Positions 1 through 6,271 of a DNA stretch of 20,149 nt are shown piece after piece. Numbering within the stretch: the stretch's first letter is position 1; each line of letters starts with the position of its first letter. Below the pieces are notes generated by a model. That model was not told the origin of the DNA. It saw only the letters and a program-made list of their open reading frames with translations, and searched no databases. Both the position numbers and the translations under genes were made by a program. The DNA is from Desulfohalobiaceae bacterium (lineage in GTDB: Bacteria; Desulfobacterota; Desulfovibrionia; Desulfovibrionales; Desulfothermaceae), in contig JAIPDU010000006.1 in NCBI GenBank assembly GCA_021737525.1, positions 1-20,149 on the forward strand, given 5' to 3'.

Positions 1-52
1 AGCAACGGCCTTGGCTATTCTTAATGATCTTAGGAGCTGAGCGGGAACAGGG

Positions 53-1138
53 CTATCCCTTGCGGGAGGCCTCATTCAATGCTTGCTCCAGCCAGGCGGG
101 AAAATCGAGGCGGGTGTTGTCCGTTTCCCCGAAGGATAGCCGCAGGTCCAGGCTGGCCAGCCTGGTATCTGCCAGGCCCTCGAGCTTGACCGCGTCCTTG
201 GGAGTACAGACGATGACTCGGCAGCCAAAATCATCCGCAGTGCGGCGGATCCACTCCCAGTCCTCGCCGGAAAAGGGATGGTGATCGGGAAAGGCCAGAT
301 GCCGTTCAGGCGGATCGCCCAGCAGGCTGGTGGCGCTTTGCTCCACTCCTTCTGGACGTCCCACCCCGCTTATGAGGAGATAGGGCTCTCCCGGGGAGAG
401 TTCGACGCTGGAGCCGTCCGGACGCTTCAGGCCCTTGGGTTCCAAGTATACGGAAAAAACGGGTCTGTCCCCCAACAGGACCCTGGAACGCAAACGCGCG
501 AACACCCCTGCCTCGGTCCCGGGCGAGGTGTGGACAACAAACGCGCCTGCCCTCCGGAGGGCCCTCTTCCCTTCACGCCAGGGCCCCGAGGGCAGGACCC
601 TGTTCCAGTCCTGCTTCAGATCCCGTGGAGTCAGCAAAACCAGATCCAGGTCCCGCTCCACCCGCAGATGCTGCATGCCGTCGTCAAGGACGAAAAGATC
701 CGGACGGTTGCGGTCCCAGATCCACTGCCCCCCCCTGTCCCTGCGGGGATCGATCACCACGAGGGCATTCCGGCAGGATCGGGCCAGCATAAGGGGCTCG
801 TCCCCGGTCTCTGCGGCTCGATCCCTTGCACGGACCAGGAAGGGATAGTATGGAGGGATCGCCTTGTATCCTCGGCTGAGTAGAGCGGGAGTCATACCCT
901 TCCCGAGGGCGAATTGCAGAATCCATTCCGCGAGAGGGGTCTTGCCGCTTCCGCCCCAGCTGATATTGCCTATGGACACACAGGGGACGGGCGGCCTCCA
1001 GGACCCGAGGATCCGGGTTGCGTACAAGGTCTCGCGAATCCGCATGCCCGCGCCATAGATCCGGCCCGCCGGCCCAAGGAAGCGCCTGCCCCACTCGATC
1101 CATCTCTGCTGCGAGGAAGCAACCATGTCTGAACCCAT
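53..1138 (-). CDS. lpxK: Tetraacyldisaccharide 4'-kinase (lipid A synthesis)
   Basis: LpxK uses ATP to phosphorylate the 4' position of tetraacyl-disaccharide-1-phosphate, giving lipid IVA, at the inner face of the cytoplasmic membrane. The 361-residue product has the family's hydrophobic/basic N-terminus, the P-loop GNISWGGSGKTP (residues 58-69, core GGSGKT 62-67), then LSRGY, GDEPLML and the LDDGMQH acidic motif, in the usual order. Length is normal for the family. The start is uncertain: ATG at 1138 or ATG at 1126 both fit, and neither has a good Shine-Dalgarno sequence, because the upstream bases are the core of a palindromic repeat. It is the last complete gene of the long minus-strand run, 79 bases after hisA. 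Only 52 bases follow its stop in the window, too few to identify the next gene. The identification is secure; the start is not. Confidence 0.95.
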   Translation of the reverse strand: MGSDMVASSQQRWIEWGRRFLGPAGRIYGAGMRIRETLYATRILGSWRPPVPCVSIGNISWGGSGKTPLAEWILQFALGKGMTPALLSRGYKAIPPYYPFLVRARDRAAETGDEPLMLARSCRNALVVIDPRRDRGGQWIWDRNRPDLFVLDDGMQHLRVERDLDLVLLTPRDLKQDWNRVLPSGPWREGKRALRRAGAFVVHTSPGTEAGVFARLRSRVLLGDRPVFSVYLEPKGLKRPDGSSVELSPGEPYLLISGVGRPEGVEQSATSLLGDPPERHLAFPDHHPFSGEDWEWIRRTADDFGCRVIVCTPKDAVKLEGLADTRLASLDLRLSFGETDNTRLDFPAWLEQALNEASRKG

Positions 1139-1224
1139 TAACCGCAGTATATCCTAATACATGAGGATTGCAAACTCTTGCAGCGACGAAGGAGATGGAT
1201 AAGTTTTCCTCCAAGCACTAGCTC
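1098..1224. repeat. Dispersed palindromic element, copy A (degenerate), between hisA and lpxK
   Basis: This segment matches the element between guaB and guaA. Shared blocks read on the plus strand are ACCGCAGT (1141-1148), AATACATGAGGATT (1156-1169), ACGAAGGAGA (1186-1195) and ACTAGCTC (1217-1224), at nearly identical spacing to 6186-6193, 6202-6215, 6232-6241 and 6264-6271. The core is an inverted repeat, CCGCAGTATAT (1142-1152) against ATACATGAGG (1157-1166). A further exact 9-base inverted pair, ATCCATCTC (1098-1106) and GAGATGGAT (1192-1200), suggests that the left arm runs into the first codons of lpxK. The right end coincides with the TAG stop of hisA. The arms are less complete than in copy B. 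The element could act as an intercistronic hairpin; that role is inference. Confidence 0.75.
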
Positions 1225-1964
1225 GCTGAGCCAGCCTGCCTTTCCTCGAGCCATCTGACCGCCTCGCGGAAATCCAGGCTCCCGCTGTAAATGGCCTGTC
1301 CCGTGATCACCCCGGCGAGCCCCTTCTTCCGAAGCGAATAGAGCGCCCGTATATGTTCCATGGAGTCGATCCCTCCGGCCACGATAAGGGGCAGGTCTGT
1401 ACACTTTAGCAAAGACTCCACGGTCTCCAGATCAACCCCGGACTGCATCCCGTCCCGGCTGATATCGGTGTACACCGCGAAAGCCACGCCCAGGGACTCC
1501 AATTCGGGAAGTACCTCAAAAACGGTCGATCCGCTGTCCTCGACCCAGCCCTTGCTCTTGAGCCGCCCTCTGTCCGCGTCCAGGGACACGCCGATCCCGC
1601 CCGGATACCAACGGCACAGATCGCGCAGGGCGCTGCGATCCTCCATGGCCAAGGTGCCCAGAACGAGCCGGCTCACCCCGGCCTGGAAATAATTCGCCGC
1701 TGTCTCCGCGTCCCGGATGCCCCCGCCCAGTTGGACCGGTATTTCGGAGGCGGCGCAAATCGCGCGGATCAGATCGTAATTCACCGGAACGCCCTGAAAG
1801 GCTCCGTCCAGGTCCACAACGTGCAGCCATCTTGCCCCTTGCAAGGCCCAATGCCGGGCCATCCCCACAGGGTCCCTGCCGAAAACGGTGACCTCGTCCG
1901 CTCTGCCCTGTTTGAGTCGAACGCACTCCCCGTTCTTGATATCCAGCGCCGGAAAAATGATCAT
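1218..1964 (-). CDS. hisA: Phosphoribosylformimino-5-aminoimidazole carboxamide ribotide isomerase
   Basis: HisA catalyses the Amadori isomerisation of ProFAR to PRFAR in histidine synthesis. The 248-residue product is a single (beta/alpha)8 barrel with half-barrel symmetry. The N-terminal PALDIKNGECVRL carries the catalytic acid Asp-8. The other expected features follow: VVDLDGA (49-55), the phosphate loop LGGGIRD (79-85), SLDADRG near Asp-129, YTDISRDG (165-172) and VAGGI further on. I chose ATG 1964 because it puts PALDI at the family position; an earlier in-frame start at 2027 would add 21 unrelated residues. The ATG overlaps the TGA of the upstream lipoprotein gene as ATGA, which suggests translational coupling. 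The last codons, AGC TAG, lie at the boundary of a palindromic repeat. It is separated from the other his genes except hisB. Confidence 0.96.
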   Translation of the reverse strand: MIIFPALDIKNGECVRLKQGRADEVTVFGRDPVGMARHWALQGARWLHVVDLDGAFQGVPVNYDLIRAICAASEIPVQLGGGIRDAETAANYFQAGVSRLVLGTLAMEDRSALRDLCRWYPGGIGVSLDADRGRLKSKGWVEDSGSTVFEVLPELESLGVAFAVYTDISRDGMQSGVDLETVESLLKCTDLPLIVAGGIDSMEHIRALYSLRKKGLAGVITGQAIYSGSLDFREAVRWLEERQAGSAS

Positions 1965-2605
1965 AATCCCATGTCCTTGAGCCCGCGACGGATTCCTTCC
2001 GCTGCCAGATCCTCCGCTCTCAACCATTGTCCACCTCGACGAATGAAGTTGCCGATCTCCAGAAGGTTTTCACTCAAGGACTTCTGTTCCTCCCTGAATT
2101 GGAAGAACCGCAACACCTCTTCCTGCTCCGGATCGAGCAAAACCAGGCGCAAGGCAACACTTGCCGGGTTCTCCACACCCCACGGCCCTCCTTCGCGCTG
2201 CCGCCAATGCGTCAGTTGGGGGACCAGGATGGCGCCAGCGGGGACACAACGTCCCACACTGGCCCAGTACTGCCTGGCGCTTTGCGGTGAGACGGCCTCC
2301 CTGGAGAGGACGATCTCCCGACACCCTGCCACGCTCTCCGGTCCACTCAACGAGGTAATCCCCCGTTTTTCCAGCTCCTGCAACAGTTTCCGAGTAAGCT
2401 CCTTCAAGTGCTGCTCCGGGACTTCCTGTCCGGAAACCTTTTCACTGGACCCCAAAAGCTCCCAATCATGTCGAGGCTGATGAAAGGAGGCCACAGCCAG
2501 CTCCCCCTCGGGCATCCACTGCTTCGCGCCTTGCGGCGCGGTGCAGGACAGGGATGCCACAAGGAGAAGAAGAACGAGCCAGAAAGGATGCCAGCGGCGT
2601 ATCAA
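1961..2605 (-). CDS. Probable lipoprotein of unknown function between hisB and hisA
   Basis: I do not recognise this 214-residue protein. It opens with two arginines and a hydrophobic stretch (residues 8-20) ending in VASLSC, so Cys-21 may be lipidated. The lipobox is imperfect, with Leu at -2 and Ser at -3, so a cleaved or uncleaved signal is also possible. The rest is soluble and charged, with two further cysteines (in AGCRE and VGRCVP) and a C-terminal helical region (SENLLEIGNFIRRGG, EDLAAEGIRRGL). The likely start is TTG at 2605: it follows a good AAGGGGG Shine-Dalgarno sequence, and the next ATG lies beyond the signal segment. TTG overlaps the TGA of hisB (TTGA), and its own TGA overlaps the hisA ATG, so it is tightly coupled to both. 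Nothing in the sequence links it to histidine synthesis; an envelope role is inferred from the signal only. Confidence 0.75.
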   Translation of the reverse strand: MIRRWHPFWLVLLLLVASLSCTAPQGAKQWMPEGELAVASFHQPRHDWELLGSSEKVSGQEVPEQHLKELTRKLLQELEKRGITSLSGPESVAGCREIVLSREAVSPQSARQYWASVGRCVPAGAILVPQLTHWRQREGGPWGVENPASVALRLVLLDPEQEEVLRFFQFREEQKSLSENLLEIGNFIRRGGQWLRAEDLAAEGIRRGLKDMGL

Positions 2606-3186
2606 AGCGCCCCCTTTGTGCTGGGGATGTAATTGCCTTTTTGAAGCACGGCTTCCCCCAGAGCGAGCCCCAAGGCCTTGCAGGCCGCCTCGATAAGATG
2701 ATGTCCGTTTTCACCGTAGACAAAGCCGATATGCAGATTCATTCCGGCCTGATCACTCAGGGATTTGAAGAGCTCCCGCCAGATATCCTTTTCCTGGCCG
2801 AAGATCACCGCAGGCAAAACAGACTCCTTGTAGACCAGATAGGGACGTCCGGAAAGATCGACCACGGCCTCGGCCAAGGCCTCGTCCATGGGCACCTTGG
2901 CCCAGCCTATCCGGGCCAATCCCTGCTTGTCGCCCGCGGCCTCGCGCAGGGTCCGGCCCAGACAGAGCCCGCAGTCCTCCACGGTATGATGGGCGTCCAC
3001 GTGCAGATCGCCCCTTGCGGACAGCTCCAGATCGAATCCGGCCCAGAAGGCGAGGAGATGCAGCATATGGTCCAGACAGCCAAGGCCGGTATCGATCCGC
3101 GCCTCTCCCGCGCCGTAGAGGTTCAACGAAGCGGAAACCCGTGTTTCCCGGGTTTCCCTGCTGTATTCGGACTTGCCCGGAACCAT
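2602..3186 (-). CDS. hisB: Imidazoleglycerol-phosphate dehydratase
   Basis: HisB dehydrates imidazole glycerol phosphate to imidazole acetol phosphate with Mn2+. The 194-residue protein is the monofunctional dehydratase; it has no N-terminal phosphatase domain as in E. coli HisB. The metal-binding signatures are present: LDHMLH (38-43), DAHHTVED (64-71) and GENGHHLIEA (158-167), with RPYLVY and the terminal STKG also typical. Length matches the family (about 190-200). ATG 3186 has a GGGGAG Shine-Dalgarno sequence seven bases upstream. The gene follows tatC by 41 bases, a gap that holds a GC-rich hairpin, and its TGA overlaps the TTG start of the next gene. Confidence 0.97.
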   Translation of the reverse strand: MVPGKSEYSRETRETRVSASLNLYGAGEARIDTGLGCLDHMLHLLAFWAGFDLELSARGDLHVDAHHTVEDCGLCLGRTLREAAGDKQGLARIGWAKVPMDEALAEAVVDLSGRPYLVYKESVLPAVIFGQEKDIWRELFKSLSDQAGMNLHIGFVYGENGHHLIEAACKALGLALGEAVLQKGNYIPSTKGAL

Positions 3187-3199
3187 AGGCTCACTCCCC

Positions 3200-3225
3200 G
3201 GCCCCGGAAGAGACTCCCCGGGGCC
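3200..3225 (-). promoter_or_regulatory. GC-rich intercistronic hairpin before the hisB ribosome binding site
   Basis: Perfect 8-base arms GGCCCCGG (3200-3207) and CCGGGGCC (3218-3225) enclose a 10-base loop in the tatC-hisB gap. On the transcribed strand the hairpin starts 2 bases after the tatC stop and ends directly against the GGGGAG Shine-Dalgarno sequence of hisB. There is no T-run, so it is not an intrinsic terminator. It could affect hisB translation or protect the upstream message; either is inference. Confidence 0.5.
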
Positions 3226-3227
3226 TG

Positions 3228-4022
3228 TTATTCAGAATCGGCACCACTGTCCTCCTTACCCTTCGGCTCACGGCGGCCGAAGATCCTGGCAATCCAGATA
3301 CTCGCCTCGTAGAGGACGATCACCGGTCCGGCCATAAAGGTCTGGGTGAAGAGATCCGGCGGTGTCAGCAGAGCGGAGACGGCGAATATGACCAGTATAG
3401 CGTATTTTCGAACCCTGCGCAGCATGCCCGAGGTCACCACCCCCAGCCTGGCCAGGAAGAAGACGACCAGGGGGAGCTCGAACACCACCCCGAAGGCCAG
3501 CAGTATGCGCAAGGCGAAGGAGAAGCCCTCCTTCATGCTGATCATGGGGCTGATATACTGGTTGGTGAAGCTCATGAAAAAGTTGTACGCGGGGGGGAAG
3601 ATGATGAAGTACCCGAAGAGCGCTCCCCCTACAAAGAGGATGGCGGAACACAAGGCGATGGGAATGATGTACTTGCGCTCGTTGGCGTAGAGGCCGGGCT
3701 TCACGAAGAGCCAGGCCTGATAGAAAATATAGGGGCTGGTCAAAAAGATCCCCGCCACAAGGGCCACCTTGATATAGGTGAAAAAGGCCTCGTGCGGGGC
3801 AGTGTAGATCATGGAGCTCCCCTCCGGCATGACCCGGTAGAGAGGTAACATGAGCCATTCGAACAACTGCTGGGAAAAGGCGAAGCACGCGAGCATGCCC
3901 GCAAAGGCCGCGGCTATGGCGTGAACGATGCGCTTTCGCAGATCCTGCAGATGGTCCAGAAAGCCCATCTCGCCCTGGTCGGAGGCATTACCCGCTTCGG
4001 AACGCTCCCTCTCCTCGCTCAT
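3228..4022 (-). CDS. tatC: Sec-independent protein translocase TatC
   Basis: TatC is the multispanning membrane receptor that binds twin-arginine signal peptides and, with TatB, starts export of folded proteins. The 264-residue product shows the family marks: a cytoplasmic N-terminal HLQDLRKRI, the first periplasmic loop with TAPHEAFFTYIKVA, the FVKPGLYANERK loop, and six hydrophobic segments, ending with ALLTPPDLFTQ before the last helices. The highly charged N-terminus (SEERERSEAG) and C-terminal tail (EPKGKEDSGADSE) are extra to the core and poorly conserved in general. ATG 4022 overlaps the tatB stop in ATGA. Placement next to the cytochrome c maturation genes fits a bacterium with much periplasmic redox enzyme export. 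Confidence 0.97.
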   Translation of the reverse strand: MSEERERSEAGNASDQGEMGFLDHLQDLRKRIVHAIAAAFAGMLACFAFSQQLFEWLMLPLYRVMPEGSSMIYTAPHEAFFTYIKVALVAGIFLTSPYIFYQAWLFVKPGLYANERKYIIPIALCSAILFVGGALFGYFIIFPPAYNFFMSFTNQYISPMISMKEGFSFALRILLAFGVVFELPLVVFFLARLGVVTSGMLRRVRKYAILVIFAVSALLTPPDLFTQTFMAGPVIVLYEASIWIARIFGRREPKGKEDSGADSE

Positions 4023-4399
4023 GCCCTGCTCCCTTTGTCCGGCTCATCCGAATCAGCCCTCTCCTGGCCTTTGCTGTCCCCGGTTACGTCACTGTCCGCT
4101 CCATCCGGGCTGGAACTCGAATCGTCCTCTGAGGGGGAGGCCCGTTCCCCGTCCTTCTGTTCCCCGCTTTCAGATCCTGCGCCGATGGCGGCATCAGCTG
4201 CCTTGTCCTTCTCCTGGCGATCCAGATCGGAAAGCTTGGTCTCCAGATCAACGGTTTTTTTCACATCCGAGCTCATGCGGCGGAACTCGGCCATACCCTT
4301 GCCCAGAGTCCTGGCCACGTCCGGCAGCTTGGAGGGCCCGATAACCAAGAGGGCGACCACCAGGATCACCAGAATTTCTGTCGTACCTAGGCTAAACAT
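4019..4399 (-). CDS. tatB: Sec-independent protein translocase TatA/TatB family, probably TatB
   Basis: The 126-residue product has the TatA/B layout: one N-terminal membrane helix (TEILVILVVALLVIG, residues 7-21), the GPSKLPDVARTLGKG hinge (21-35), an amphipathic helix, then a long acidic/serine-rich tail with a run of four serines. The Glu at residue 8 and the length over 100 residues favour TatB over TatA, as does its placement directly before tatC. TatA would then be encoded elsewhere. I chose ATG 4399, which gives the standard MF...TEIL opening; an in-frame start at 4435 would add 12 hydrophilic residues before the helix. Upstream lies a purine-rich AGGAAACGGGAAGC sequence. Whether it acts as TatA or TatB cannot be settled from sequence alone. 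Confidence 0.9.
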   Translation of the reverse strand: MFSLGTTEILVILVVALLVIGPSKLPDVARTLGKGMAEFRRMSSDVKKTVDLETKLSDLDRQEKDKAADAAIGAGSESGEQKDGERASPSEDDSSSSPDGADSDVTGDSKGQERADSDEPDKGSRA

Positions 4400-4485
4400 T
4401 GCTTCCCGTTTCCTTTCCTCCCCGCCGCTTCGCACACGGAAGGAGGGTGAGATGTGTCAGCCCCGCATGGGATCTTCCGGAAAAC

Positions 4486-6039
4486 CTATTCCCACTCGAT
4501 GGTGCTGGGTGGCTTGGAGGAGATGTCCAGCACCACCCGGTTCACTCCCCTGACCTCATTGATGATCCTGTTAGATATCTTGGAGAGCAGCTCGTCCGGC
4601 AGCTTGGCCCAGTCCGCTGTCATCGCGTCCGTGCTCTCCACAACCCGCAGCGCGACCACGTGCTCGTAGGTCCGCTCGTCTCCCATGACCCCCACGGTCT
4701 TCATGGGAAGCAGCACGGCAAACCCCTGCCAGATCTTGAAATACCACCCCGAGGCCATCAACTCGTTGTGCACGATGCGATCCGCCTGACGCAGGATCTC
4801 CAGTCCCTGGGAGTCCAGCTGACCTATCATCCTGATGGCCAAGCCTGGCCCGGGGAAGGGGTGACGCCAGACCAGAAAATCCGGCAGGCCCAGCTCAAGG
4901 GCGACCTTGCGCACCTCGTCCTTGAAGAGCTCCCGCAGGGGCTCGATGAGCTCGAGATCCATCCGTTCCGGCAGGCCGCCCACATTGTGGTGCGACTTGA
5001 TAACCGCTGAAGGCCCTTTGGAGGACACGCTCTCGATCACATCGGGATAGAGAGTGCCCTGGGCCAAATAGCGCACTCCGGAGATGGAGCGGGCCTCCCT
5101 CTCGAAGATCTCGATAAAGGTGTTGCCCACGATCCTCCGCTTTTCCTCGGGATCGGAGACCCCCTCCAGCCGGCTGAGAAACTCGTCCTGGGCCTGAACG
5201 TAGCTCAGATTGAGATCGAAATGGCGCCGCAGATACTGCACCACCTCCTCGCCCTCGTCCGCCCGCAGGAGCCCGTTGTCCACAAAGATGCAGTGCAGCT
5301 GCTCCCCCAGGGCCTCGTGGAGCAGCACCGCCACGACAGTGGAGTCGATCCCTCCGCTCAGGCCGCACACCACTTTGCTGGACCCCACTCGCTCGCGCAC
5401 CTCCCGGATCTGGGTATCGATGAAGGAGGCCATGCTCCAGGTAGGCTGCAAGCGGGCGACTTCAAAGAGGAAGTTGCGCAGGATCCTGTCCCCGCCCTCG
5501 GTATGGGAGACCTCGGGATGGAATTGCAGGCAGTGGACACCCCGTCCCGGATGGGCCATGGCGGCCACATCCACCTGATCCGTTCGCGCGGGCACGGCGA
5601 ATCCCTCCGGTGCCTCAAGCACGGTGTCCCCGTGGGACATCCAGACCTTGAGCACGTCACCCGGACCGGCAACGCCCTTGAATAAAGGACTGTCCTGGAG
5701 GACCTCCAGATCGGCCCGGCCGTACTCCCGGTTCTCCGACGGCTGGACACGGCCGCCGCATATACGGGCCAAAAGCTGCATCCCGTAACAAATCCCCAGA
5801 ACGGGACAACCCAGGGAAAGAACGCTGCTCTCCAGGCCCGGAGACTCGGGATCGGATACGCTTGCCGGTCCCCCGGAAAGGATCAGGGCGCTCGGTTCGA
5901 GCTCCTCCAGGCGGTCCGGCGAAATCCCGCAGGGATGGATCTCGGAATAAACTCCCGCCTCTCGGACTCGCCTGGCGATGAGCTGGGTATACTGCGACCC
6001 GAAGTCGAGAATAACCACTTTCTGTTGCTTTTGCGTCAA
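4486..6039 (-). CDS. guaA: GMP synthase (glutamine-hydrolysing)
   Basis: GuaA amidates XMP to GMP with ATP and glutamine. The 517-residue protein has the class I amidotransferase domain first (LDFGSQYTQLIARRVRE, 11-27; nucleophile Cys-84 in GICYGMQ; His-174 and Glu-176 in FHPEV). The ATP-pyrophosphatase domain follows, with SGGIDST at 228-234, and then the dimerisation domain ending in KPPSTIEWE, the family's canonical terminus. Length is typical. The start is TTG at 6039, with AGGAG eight bases upstream; no ATG lies between it and LDFGSQ. It follows guaB with a 225-base gap, unusually long for this operon, which contains a palindromic element, a hairpin and a possible promoter. It may therefore be expressed partly independently of guaB. 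Confidence 0.98.
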   Translation of the reverse strand: MTQKQQKVVILDFGSQYTQLIARRVREAGVYSEIHPCGISPDRLEELEPSALILSGGPASVSDPESPGLESSVLSLGCPVLGICYGMQLLARICGGRVQPSENREYGRADLEVLQDSPLFKGVAGPGDVLKVWMSHGDTVLEAPEGFAVPARTDQVDVAAMAHPGRGVHCLQFHPEVSHTEGGDRILRNFLFEVARLQPTWSMASFIDTQIREVRERVGSSKVVCGLSGGIDSTVVAVLLHEALGEQLHCIFVDNGLLRADEGEEVVQYLRRHFDLNLSYVQAQDEFLSRLEGVSDPEEKRRIVGNTFIEIFEREARSISGVRYLAQGTLYPDVIESVSSKGPSAVIKSHHNVGGLPERMDLELIEPLRELFKDEVRKVALELGLPDFLVWRHPFPGPGLAIRMIGQLDSQGLEILRQADRIVHNELMASGWYFKIWQGFAVLLPMKTVGVMGDERTYEHVVALRVVESTDAMTADWAKLPDELLSKISNRIINEVRGVNRVVLDISSKPPSTIEWE

Positions 6040-6066
6040 GGAGTGGGCTCCTGTATTTTTGGAAGC

Positions 6067-6095
6067 AGTATTCGGTAAGGAACTTGACTACTCAA
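6067..6095 (-). promoter_or_regulatory. Possible sigma70-type promoter for guaA
   Basis: On the minus strand, TTGAGT (6090-6095) and AATACT (6067-6072) lie 17 bases apart, each matching four of six consensus positions. The transcript would start about 20 bases before the guaA Shine-Dalgarno/TTG region. The -35 hexamer lies within a hairpin. This is a weak consensus call resting on position and spacing only. Confidence 0.35.
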
Positions 6096-6100
6096 GTCCC
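6079..6100 (-). promoter_or_regulatory. Hairpin in the guaB-guaA gap
   Basis: GGAACTTGA (6079-6087) and TCAAGTCCC (6092-6100) form a 9-base stem, with one G-U pair in the minus-strand RNA and a 4-base loop. TCAAGTC recurs just beyond, at 6105-6111, so two alternative 3' arms exist. There is no T-run. It overlaps the possible guaA -35 box; it could be an operator or an RNA fold, and I cannot choose between them. Confidence 0.4.
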
Positions 6101-6140
6101 GGATTCAAGTCTCCTATCCTATGTTATGCACAAGGCAATG

Positions 6141-6271
6141 CTTGGACGAAGACTTGTCCCTGTCCGAGGCGCAAGGAATCGGGAAACCGCAGTGTATGCC
6201 GAATACATGAGGATTTCACCATTTCGCGGCAACGAAGGAGAGGGGCAAATATTCGTCCAAACAACTAGCTC
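6141..6271. repeat. Dispersed palindromic element, copy B (near full length), between guaB and guaA
   Basis: This is an imperfect palindrome of about 120 bases. The outer arms are TTGGACGAA (6142-6150) and TTCGTCCAA (6252-6260), an exact inverted pair. The next layer pairs TTGTCCCTGTCC with the GGAGAGGGGCAA region. The centre is CCGCAGTGTAT (6187-6197) against ATACATGAGG (6203-6212) with a 5-base loop. The right end runs into the guaB terminal codons (AGC TAG). Copy A between hisA and lpxK shares the core, the right arm and the junction with a stop codon. There is no coding content and no transposase, so this is MITE- or REP-like. In RNA it would fold into a long hairpin. It resembles palindromic intergenic repeats I recall from other sulfate reducers, but I cannot name a family. 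Confidence 0.8.

Noticed and set aside
1965..2027. Upstream in-frame start for hisA
   Set aside because: It would add 21 residues encoded within the lipoprotein gene; ATG 1964 gives the canonical N-terminus and the ATGA overlap.
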